Shown one piece after another: positions 23,799 through 36,000 of a stretch of 64,000 bases of DNA; positions within the stretch are counted from its first letter, which is position 1; every line of letters begins with the position of its first letter. The stretch covers positions 18,618,868-18,682,867 of the forward strand of contig OX424555.1 in the NCBI GenBank assembly GCA_949152475.1, written 5' to 3'. The notes below the pieces were generated by a model that worked only from the letters and a program-made list of their open reading frames with translations, was not told the origin of the DNA and did not search any database. This DNA is from Terebella lapidaria (Eukaryota > Annelida > Polychaeta > Terebellida > Terebellidae). The position numbers were made by a program, and so were the translations under genes.

Positions 23799-26700
23799 AT
23801 GGCATGCGGAGGGGATGTGATGGACATAGATACCAGATGTTCCGCTGAGACTATGACATTAAATGGTCCGGACCAGTATCATCTATATATTGGCTATGAT
23901 CGTGACGACCAAGATGCTCGAGTTCATTTCAAGGATATCAGCGAATCTTTGGAGGACCAAAACTTTCTTGTGTTCCACGATACCAGTACTGATGGGCATG
24001 CAATCAACATAAGTAATGGCACTCGGGTATCTCAAAAGGTAAATACTGATTGTCAGAAATGTTCTGAATCTTATGATTCATATTGAATAATCACTCAATG
24101 TACCAGTATTTGTGATTTGTTTGCTTTCATCTTGTCATAACTCTATTGTGAATACAGATGGTGATTCTGATAACGAAATCATACCTGGCAAAAACAGTGT
24201 GGTTCCCACATGAGAAGAAACATGTCTTGGACAAGGTAAACACCAGATCGATGCCCGAGTCTCTGTGCCTACTACTGTTTGATGTTGAGGCAGAAGAATT
24301 ACCAGATGACCTCCAGGGCTATGCCGCCATCACGCATGGGGAGAACAAACTTCAATATCTGGTGGAATTTCTCAGTAAAGGTGTCATAGCTTTGTACCAT
24401 TGAATAAAATCACCTTCTTTACATATCTATCTAAACATACATTTACATGTGTATTAGTAATACATATTATTCGTTGCAGATATCACACCACACCCATCTG
24501 CTGTTTCCAAGTACAACATGGGTGTTACACTAGCCTGTGGACATTTTTATGGCTACCTGCGGTTTGTTCTGCAGGGTGAGCAAGATTATCATGATTTCTT
24601 CGAGTTTCAAGATACAATGTTAGCACATTCTCGAGTTGTATTTGGCACTATCTTGGCATCATGCATCTTTGCTCTCTTTATGTATTCACCACGTGTATTG
24701 TAGTTAGCCATGTTCACATCATAAACAATTGACCACAGGACCAAGGTCCTCCAAGTGAAAGTAAATAAATGGTTTGTTGTTTTCAGGTTTACGTGACCGA
24801 ATCCAGGAATCTCGTGTTCATGAAATGGCGGGCAGGCGTGTGATGAGTCTCAAAATGTTTGTTGTTCTCCCTGTGTCGTGCCTATGCCCATCTGACATGT
24901 GTGCCATGGACCCAGTAGCCATCTCGCAATGTAGTACCATCCCTTACAACGTCAGCAAGGGCGGGATCAAAGCTCGGGACTACAAGGCTACCGTCTACGA
25001 AATCAAAGGAAAGGAAGAGGTACATGTATCTTAGTCCTTGTAGTGTTGAATATCGATAGAATTGAGAACTGTTGCATGTTTTATAGAGAGCCAAAGTCAT
25101 GACGTAGAGTATTTGAATAGCAAAAGATTTAATTCGCCTACTGGTTCTAAACATCTCAAATTCAATGGTACTGCTAACTTGAAACAAAGGCTGTTTACTT
25201 GTTTAGAACTTGCCACACTTCAGCACTCTATTTTGTTTTGGTGTTTTTGAGAATGAGTTTTTTCTTCTTCAAAAATTTAACTTATTGACAGACGATGTTG
25301 TCTAATTAAGGCATTTCAGCAGAAATGCCTTTATGGTTTTGTCAAAATTTATATTTTTAGGTTACCGGACCTATGGTCCGATAACCTATTGGCATGGCGT
25401 TGCGTCCGTCGTCCGTCGTCGTCCGTCGTCGTCCGTCGTCGTCGTCGTCGTCCACATTTTTATCTTTTTTGTTTACGGGCGAATTTTTCTGAAATTTTGC
25501 AGAAAAATACTTAAAAATAATTCAAGAAGGAAGTATTTTTTAGTTTTTTGATTTTCGCTTTTTCTTCAAAATGGCGGCCGTTTTCGACGAAAAAGGCCTG
25601 ATTTTGGAGTTTGGCGGCCATTTTCTCAAAATCTGTTCAGTAACTTTTTTTCTCTTTGATACATAAGACTCCTCATATGTACTTCTATGATGTCTACAAA
25701 TTTCGTTGCGCTTGAATCGCTCGAAGTGGGCCATTTTGGCCCAAACTCGGCCCAAATGGGACTTTCCCATGTTAAATTCTCCTATGCTTTATAATGGGAC
25801 ACATTAAAGCCTAATATCTCACTTAATATTGAGATTAGAGACTAGGAATCAATTGTGGACATATAGGAAATGATATATGCTGAATATTGTCGTGACCTTG
25901 AATTTGACCTCTGACCTTGGTTTCAAGGTCAGAGCGGCTGTTTTCGTCGAAAAATGGCCAATTTTGGACTTCGACGGTCGTTTTCTCAAAATCTGTTCAG
26001 TAACTTTTTTTCTTATTGATGCATGACACTCCTCCTATGTACCCCTGTGACATGTATAAATTTCGTTGCCCTTGAATCGCTCGAAGTGGGCCATTTTGGG
26101 CCCAAACTCGGCCCAAATGGGACTTTCCCATGTTAAATTCTCCTATGCTTTATAATGGGACACATTAAGCCTAATATCTCACTTAATATTGAAATTAGAG
26201 ATTAGGAATGAATTGTGGACATATAGGAAATGATATATGCTGAATATTCTAGTGACCTTGAATTTGACTTTTGACCTCATTTTCAAGGTCACAGGACAAA
26301 ATGGCTAATATCTCGCTTATTATCGACTTTACAGCTTAGGAATCAGTTGTGAACATATAGGAAATGATATATGCTGAATATTCTTGTGACCTTGAATTTG
26401 ACCTTTGACCTCATTTTCAAGGTCACATGACAAAATGGCTAATATCTCGCTTATTATCGACTTTACAGTTTAGGAATCAATTGTGAACATATAGGAAATG
26501 ATATATGCTGAATATTTTCGTGACCTTGAATTTGACCTTTGACCTCATTTCCAAGGTCGCAGGACAAAATTGCTAATATCTCGCTTATTATCGACTTTAC
26601 AGCTTAGGAATCAATTGTGAACATATAGAAAATGATATATGCTGAATATTCTCATGACCTTGAATTTGAGCTTTGACCTCATTTTCAAGGTCACAGGACA

Positions 26701-29700
26701 AATTGGCCAATATCTTGCTTATTAGCGACTTTACAGCTTAGGAATCAATTGTGAACATATAGGAAATGATATATGCTGAAAATGCTCGTGACCTTGAATT
26801 TGACCTTTGACCTCATTTTCAAGGTCACAGGACAAAATGGCTAAGATCTCGCTTATTATCGACTTTACAGCTTAGGAATCAATTGTGAACATATAGGAAA
26901 TGATATACGCAGAATATTCTCATGACCTTGAATTTGACCTTTGACCTCATTTCCAAGGTCACAGGACAAAATTGCTGATATCTCGCTTATTATCGACTTT
27001 ACAGCTTAGGAATCAATTGTGAACATATGGGAAATGATATATGCTGAATATTCTCGTGACCTTGAATTTGACCTTTGACCTCATTTTCAAGGTCACAGGA
27101 CAAAATGGCCAATATCTTGCTTATTAGCGACTTTACAGCTTAGGAATCAATTGTGAACATATAGGAAATGATATATGCTGAAAATGCTCGTGACCTTGAA
27201 TTTGACCTTTGACCTCATTTTCAAGGTCACAGGACAAAACGGCCAATATCTTGCTTATTAGCGACTTTACACCTTAGGAATCAATTGTGAACATATAGGA
27301 AATGATATATGCAGAAAATGCTCGTGACCTTGAATTTGACCTTTGACCTATTTTCAAGGTCACAGGACAAAATGGCCAATATCTTGCTTATTAGCGACTT
27401 TACAGCTTAGGAATCAATTGTGAACATATAGGAAATGATATATGCTGAAAATGCTCGTGATCTTGAATTTGACCTTTGACCTATTTTCAGGGTCACAGGA
27501 CAAAATGGCCAATATCTTCCTTATTAGCGACTTTACAGCTTAGGAATTAATTGTGAACATATAGGAAATGATATATGCTGAAAATTCTCATGACCTTGAA
27601 TTTGACCTTTGACCTCATTTTCAAGGTCAACAGGACAAAGTGGCTAATATCTTGCTTATTATCGACTTTACAGCTTAGGAATCAATTGTGAACATATAGG
27701 AAATGATATATTCTGAATATTTTAATGATATTGAATTTGACCTTTGACCTAAATTTCAAGGTCAGTCATTTTATTTTCAAAGTCAGATTACAAAATGGCT
27801 TATATCTCGGTTATTATCAAATTTACAGCTTAGTAGTCCATAGTGAACATATAGGAAATGATGTATGCTGAATAGTTTGGTGATCTAGAATTTAACCTTT
27901 GATCCCATTTTCACGGTTAGAGATATGGCGATTTCAGTGGTCACCTTGAATTTGACTTTCAACTTTCTCGGCTTAACTCTGTATATTTCTCCGGTAACCT
28001 TACTAGCCCATTGGGCTAATTTTTATTAAGGCATTTCGGCAGAAATGCCTTTATGGTTTTAGCAGAATTTTTTTTTTTTTTTTTCTTTTTTCTTTTTTAG
28101 GTTACCGGACCTATGGTCCGATAACCTATTGGCATGGCGTTGCGTCCGTCGTCCGTCGTCGTCGTCATCGTCGTCGTCGTCGTCGTCGTCCACATTTTTA
28201 TCTTTTTTGTTTACGGGCGAATTTTTCTGAAATTTTGCAGAAAAATACTTAAAAATAATTCAAGAAGGAGGTATTTTTTAGTTTTTTGATTTTCGCTTTT
28301 TCTTCGAAAAAGAAAAAGGCCTGATTTTGGACTTTGGTGGCCATTTTCTCAAAATCTGTTCAGTAACTTTTTTTCTTTTTGATACATAAGACTCCTCATA
28401 TGTATTTCTATGATGTCTATAAATTTGGTTGTGCTTGAATCGCTCGAAGTGGGCCAATTTGGCCCAAACTCGGCCCAAATGGGACTTTCCCATGTTAAAT
28501 TCTCCTATGCTTTATAATGGGACACATTATGCCTATTATCTCACTTGATATTGAGATTAGAGACTAGGAATCAATTGTGGACATATAGGAAATGATATAT
28601 GCTGAATATTCTCGTGACCTTGAATTTGACCTCTGACCTCAGTTTCAAGGTCAGAGCACAAAATGGCTTATATCTCGCTTATTATCGACTCTACAGCTTA
28701 GGAATCAATTGTGGACATATAGGAAATAATATATGCTGAATATTCTCGTGACCTTGAATTTGACCTCTGACCTCGGTTTCAAGGTCAGAGCACAAAATGG
28801 CTTATATCTCGCTTATTATCGACTCTACAGCTTGGAAATCAATTGTGGACATTTAGGAAATGATATATGCTGAATATTCTGATGACCTTGAATTTGACCT
28901 TCGAACTCATTTTCAAGGTCACAGGACAAAATGGCTAATATCTCGCTTGTTATCGACTTTACAGCTTAGCAATCAATTATGAACATATAGGAAATGATAT
29001 ATGCAGATTATTGTCATGACCTTGAATTTGACCTTTGACCTCATTTTCAAGGTCACAGGACAAAATGGCTAATATCTCACTTATTATCGATTTTACAGCT
29101 TAGGAATCAATTGTGGACATATAGGAAATGATATATGCTGAATATTCTCGTGACCTTGAATTTGACCTCTGACCTCATTTTCAAGGTCCAAGGACAAACT
29201 GGCTCATATCTAGCTCCTCTATTGACTGTATAGCTTGGGAATCAATTGTGGACATATATACAAAATGATATACATTGAATATTTTGATGATCTTGAATTT
29301 GACCTTTACCCCTTCATTTTCAAGGCCACAGCACAAAATTGCTAATATCTCTCTGATTATTGAATTTACAGCTTAGCAATCAACTGTGGACATGATATAT
29401 GCTTAATGTTATATATGCTGAATATTCTCTTGACCTTGAATTCAACCAGTGACCTGGCTAACATCTAAAATATTAAACATTGTCCGGTAACCTATCTTCG
29501 GCCCTTGTTTTCTTCTTCCGCCGTTTTGGTTTCCGGACGATAACTTTAGATTGCCTTGACGGATTCTTGTCAAATTTTCACCACAAGTCAGAAATGATAT
29601 GTGGAAGAACCCTATTCTTTTTGAGCCGGATCCGAGGTCCGTGAGGTCCGTGAGGTCCGTGAGGATGAAATCAAGGCTAATTTTGAAACTTGGTTTCCGG

Positions 29701-30034
29701 ACGATAACTGGAAAAATATTCACGCAATAGTTGCAGAACTCTGCATGGAGGTTCATATGCCACCAGGGAAGAACCCTATTGATTTTGGGATCGATCGGTC
29801 AAATGACCTTTGACCTAGAGGTCAAAATAACTTTTTGCTGATTCATCCTTGAGGCTTTCTGCATATCTCGGAAACGGTGCATCGTAGAGCGAAACGGACG
29901 TTATTTTCGGACTCGTCGCCCTAGACAAACATGTCTAATGGGTATTATGGATGAACTTTGACCCGAAATTTTTAGGTTACCGGACCTATGGTCCGATAAC
30001 CTATTGGCGTGGCGTTGCGTCCGTCGTCCGTCGT

Positions 30035-30066
<32 letters not shown>

Positions 30067-33000
30067 CACATTTTTATCTTTTTTGTTTACGGGCGAATTT
30101 TTCTGAAATTTTGCACAAAAATACTTAAAAATAATTCAAGAAGGAGGTATTTTTTAGTTTTTTGATTTTCGCATTTTTTTCAAAATGGCGGCCGTTTTCG
30201 ACGAAAAATGCCTGATTTTGGACTTTGACGGCCATTTTCTCAAAATCTGTTCAGTAACTTTTTTTCTGTTTGATGCATAAGACTCCTCATATGTACTCCT
30301 ATGATGTCTATAAATTTCGTCGCGCTTGAATCGCTCGAAGTGGGCCATTTTGGCCTAAACTCGGCCCAAATGGGACTTTCCCATGTTAAATTCTCCTATG
30401 CTTTATAATGGGACACATTATGCCTAATATCTCACTTGATATTGAGATTAGAGACTAGGAATCAATTGTGGACATATAGGAAATGATATATGCTGAATAT
30501 TCTCGTGACCTTGAATTTGACCTCTGACCTCAGTTTCAAGGTCAGAGCACAAAATGGCTTATATCTCGCTTATTATCGACTCTACAGCTTAGGAATCAAT
30601 TGTGGACATATAGGAAATAATATATGCTGAATATTCTCGTGACCTTGAATTTGACCTCTGACCTCAGTTTCAAGGTCAGAGCACAAAATGGCTTATATCT
30701 CGCTTATTAACGACTCTACAGCTTAGGAATCAATTGTGGACATATAGGAAATGATATATGCTGAATATTCTGATGACCTTGAATTTGACTTTCAACCTCA
30801 TTTTCAAGGTCACAGGACAAAATGGCTAATATCTCGCTTGTTATCGACTTAACAGCTTAGCAATCAATTATTAACATATAGGAAATGATATATGCAGATT
30901 ATTGTCATGACCTTGAATTTGACTTTTGACCTGATTTTCGAGGTCACAGGACAAACAGGCTAATATCTCACTTATTATCGATTTTACAGCTTAGGAATCA
31001 ATTGTGGACATATAGGAAATGATATATGCTGAATATTCTCGTGACCTTGAATTTGACCTCTGACCTCATTTTCAAGGTCCAAGGACAAACTGACTCATAT
31101 CTTGCTCCTCTATTGACTGTATGGCTTGGGAATCAATTGTGGACATGATATAGAAAATGATATACATTGAATATTTTGATGACCTTGAATTTGACCTTTG
31201 CCCCTTCATTTTCAAGGCCACAGCACAAAATTGCTAATATCTCTCTGATTATTGAATTTACAGCTTAGCAATCAACTGTGGACATGATATATGCTTAATG
31301 TTATATATGCTGAATATTCTCTTGACCCTGAATTCAACCAGTGACCTGGCTAACATCTAAAATATTAAACATTGTCCGGTAACCTATCTTCGGCCCTTGG
31401 CCTAATTTTTTTGCCGAGTCGGCATTTTTCGTTTTCGTCGATATCTCGGAAACTGTGCGTCGTAGAGCGAAACGGACGTTATTTTCGGACTCGTCGCCGT
31501 AGACAAATATGTCTAAAGGGTATTATGGACGAACTTTGACCTTGACCCGAAATTTTTTTGCCGAGTCGGCATTTTTCGTTTTCGTCGATATCTCGGAAAC
31601 GGTGCGTCGTAGAGCGAAACGGACGTTATTTTCGGACTCGTCGCCTAGACAAACATGTCTAAAGGGTATTATGGACGAACTTTGACCTTGACCCGAATTT
31701 TTTTTGCAGAGTCGGCATTTTAGGTTACCGGACCTATGGTCCGTAACCTATTGGCATGGCGATGCGTCCGGCGTCGGCGTCGTCGTCCGTCGTCCGTCGT
31801 CGTCGTCGTCGTCCGTCAACAATTTTATCTTTAAAGTTTACAATCGAATTTTTCTGAAATTTTGCACAAAAATGCCTAAAAATATTTCGAGAGGGAGGTA
31901 TTTTTTAGTTTTTTGATTTTCGCATTTTTTTCAAAATGGCGGCCGTTTTCGACGAAAAATGCCTGATTTTGGACTTTGGCGGCCATTTTCTCAAAATCTG
32001 TTCAGTAACTTTTTTTTTTATTGATGCATAACACTCCTCATACATGTATGTACCCCTGTGACATGTATAAATTTCGTTGCGCTTGAATCGCTCGAAGTGG
32101 GCCATTTTGGGCCCAAACTCGGCCCAAATGGGACTTTCCCATGTTAAATTCTCCTATGCTTTATAATGGGACACATTAAAGCCTAATATCTCACTTAATA
32201 TTGAGATTAGAGACTAGGAATCAATTGTGGACATATAGGAAATGATATATGCTGAATATTGTCGTGACCTTGAATTTGACCTCTGACCTTGGTTTCAAGG
32301 TCAGAGCGGCCGTTTTCGTCGAAAAATGGCCAATTTTGGACTTCGACGGTCGTTTTCTCAAAATCTGTTCAGTAACTTTTTTTTCTTATTGATGAAAAAC
32401 ACTCCTCATATGTACCCCTGTGACATGTATAAATTTCGTTGCGCTTGAATCGCTTGAAGTGGGCCATTTTGGGCCCAAACTCGGCCCAAATGTGACTTTC
32501 CCATGTTAAATTTTCCTATGCTTTATAATGGCACACATTAAGCCTAATATCTCACTTAATATTGAAATTAGAGACTAGGAATGAATTGTGGACATATAGG
32601 AAATGATATATGCTGAATATTCTCGTGACCTTGAATTTGACTTTTGACCTCATTTTCAAGGTCACAGGACAAAATGGCTAATATCTCGCTTATTATCGAC
32701 TTTACAGCTTAGGAATCAGTTGTGAACATATAGGAAATGATATACAGTGGTCCCCCTCAGATAAGACCCCCCTCAAGAAAGACTTCCCCCTTTGTAAAGA
32801 CTTTTTCTTGTGGCGCTAGAATGACTTTAACATGTAAATGAACCCCTCTAATAAGACATCCCCTTAGATAGGACCTTGATTTTGTGGCAGACGGGTAGGT
32901 CTTATCTGAGGGGGACCACTGTATGCTGAATATTCTTGTGACCTTGAATTTGACCTTTGACCTCATTTTCAAGGTCACATGACAAAATGGCTAATATCTC

Positions 33001-36000
33001 GCTTATTATCGACTTTACAATTTAGGAATCAATTGTGAACATATAGGAAATGATATATGCTGAATATTTTCGTGACCTTGAATTTGACTTTTGACCTCAT
33101 TTCCAAGGTCGCAGGACAAAATTGCTAATATCTAGCTCATTATCGACTTTACAGCTTAGGAATCAATTGTGAACATATAGGAAATGATATATGCTGAATA
33201 TTCTCGTGGCCTTGAATTTGAGCTTTGACCTCATTTTCAAGGTCACAGGACAAAATGGCCAATATCTTGCTTATTAGCGACTTTACAGCTTAGGAATCGA
33301 TTGTGAACATATAGGAAATGATATATGCTGAAAATTCTCGTGACCTTGAATTTGACCTTTGACCTCATTTTCAAGGTCACAGGACAAAACGGCCAATATC
33401 TTGCTTATTAGCGACTTTACAGCTTAGGAATCAATTGTGAACATACAGGAAATGATATATGCTGAAAATTCTCATGACCTTGAATTTGACCATTGACCTC
33501 ATTTTCAAGGTCACATGACAAAATGGCTAATATCTCGCTTATTATCGACTTTACAGCTTAGGAATCAATTGTGAACATATAGGAAATGATATATGATGAA
33601 TATTCTCATGACCTTGAATTTGACCTTTGACCTCATTTCCAAGGTCACAGGACAAAATTGCTAATATCTCGCTTATTATCGACTTTACAGCTTAGGAATC
33701 AATTGTGAACACATAGGAAATGATATATATATGCTGAATATTCTCATGACCTTGAATTTGACCTTTGACCTCATTTTCAAGGTCACATGACAAATGACTA
33801 ATATCTCGCTTATTATCGACTTTACAGGTTAGGAATCAATTGTGAACATATAGGAAATGATATATGCTGAATATTCTCATGACCTTGAATTTGACCTTTG
33901 ACCTCATTTCCAAGGTCACAGGACAAAATTGCTAATATCTCGCTTATTATCGACTTTACAGCTTAGGAATCAATTGTGAACATATAGGAAATGATATATA
34001 TATGCTGAATATTCTCATGACCTTGAATTTGACCTTTGACCTCATTTTCAAGGTCCCAGGACAAAATGGCCAATATCTTGCTTATTAGCGCCTTTACAGC
34101 TTAGAAATCAATTGTGAACATATAGGAAATGATATATGCTGAATATTCTAGTGACCTTGAATTTGACTTTTGACCTCATTTTCAAGGTCAACAGGACAAA
34201 ATGGCTAATATCTCGCTTATTATCGACTTTACAGCTTAGGAATCAATTGTGAACATATAGGAAATGATATATTCTGAATATTTTAATGATATTGAATTTG
34301 ACCTTTGACCTAAATTTCAAGGTCAGTCATTTTATTTTCAAAGTCAGATTACAAAATGGCTTATATCTCGCTTATTATCAAATTTACAGCTTAGGGGTCC
34401 ATAGTGAACATATACATGATATAGGGAATGATGTATGCTGAATAGTTTGGTGATCTAGAATTTAACCTTTGATCCCATTTTCAAGGTTAGAGATATGGCG
34501 ATTTCAGTGGGCACCTTGAATTTGACCTTCAACTTTCTCGGCTTAACTGTATATTTCTCCGGTAACCTTTCTAGCCCATTGGGCTAATTTTTTCGTTTTC
34601 GTTGATATCTCATCGCCCTAGACAAATAGTCTAGAGGGTATTATGGATGAACTTTGACCTTGACCCGAAATTTTTTTGCCGAGTCGGCATTTTTCGTTTT
34701 TGTCGATATCTCGGAAACGGTGCGTCGTAGAGCAAAACGGACGTTATTTTCGGACTCTTCGTCCTAGACAAACATGTCTAGAGGGTATTATGGATGAACT
34801 TTGACCTTGACCCAAAACTTTTTTGCCGAGTCGGCATTTTTCGTTTTCGTCGATATCTCGGAAACGGTGCGTCGTAGAGCGACCCGAAATTTTTTTGCCG
34901 AATCGGCATTTTTCGTTTTCGTCGATATCTCGGAAACTGTGCGTCGTAGAGCGAAACGGACGTTATTTTCGGACTCGTCGTCCTAGACAAACATGTCTAG
35001 AGGGTATTATGGATGAACTTTGACCTTGACCCGGAACTTTTTGCCGAGTCGGCATTTTTTGTTTTCGTCGATATCTCGGAAACGGTGCGTCGTAGAGCGA
35101 AACGGACGTTATTTTCGGACTCGTCGCCCTGTACAAACATGTCTAATGGGTATTATGTATGAACTTTGACCTTGACCCGAAATTTTTTTGCCGAGTCGGC
35201 ATTTTCGTTTTCGTCGATATCTCGGAAACGGTGCGTCGTAGAGCGAAACGGATGTTATTTTCGGACTAGTCGCCCTAGACAAACATGTCTAAGGGGTATT
35301 ACGGATGAACTTTGAACTTGACCTGAAATTTTTTTTCATTTTCGTCGATATCTAGTAGATATTATAAATTAATCATCACACCGAAATGCCTCCAAGGCAT
35401 CTTTAGGCCTTGACGTCTAGTTTTATTTTATTTTATTTTTTATTTTTTTTTTTTTTCACTTTTTGGTTTCCGCACGATAACTTCAGTTTGCCTCGATGTA
35501 TCTTTGCCTTATCTTTCACCACTGGTCAGAAATGTTTTGTAGAAGAAGCCTATTGTTTTTGAGCCATCTCTGGGGTCCGTGAGGTCCGTGGAGATGAAAT
35601 CAATGTTTTTGGTTTCTGCGCGATAACTCAAAAAGTATTTTGGCAATGAATGTGAAGCTTCGCATGGAGGTTCATATATCAGCAGGGAAGAAGCCTATTG
35701 ATTTTGAGGTCGAGCCGTCAAACGACCTTTGACCTAGGGCTCGAAGTAATTTTTGCCGACTCATCCTTGAGGCTCTCATGCATATCTCGGAAACGATGCG
35801 TCGTAGTGCGAAACGGACATTATTTTCGAACTCGTGGCCCTAGACAAACATGTCTTAAGGGTATTAGGGATGACCTTTGACCTCGACCTTAAATTTTTTC
35901 GCTGAGTCGGCATTTTTTCGTTTTCGTCGATATCACGGAAACGGTGCGTCGTAGAGCAAAATGGACATTATTTTTGGACTAGTGGCCCTAGATAGACATG

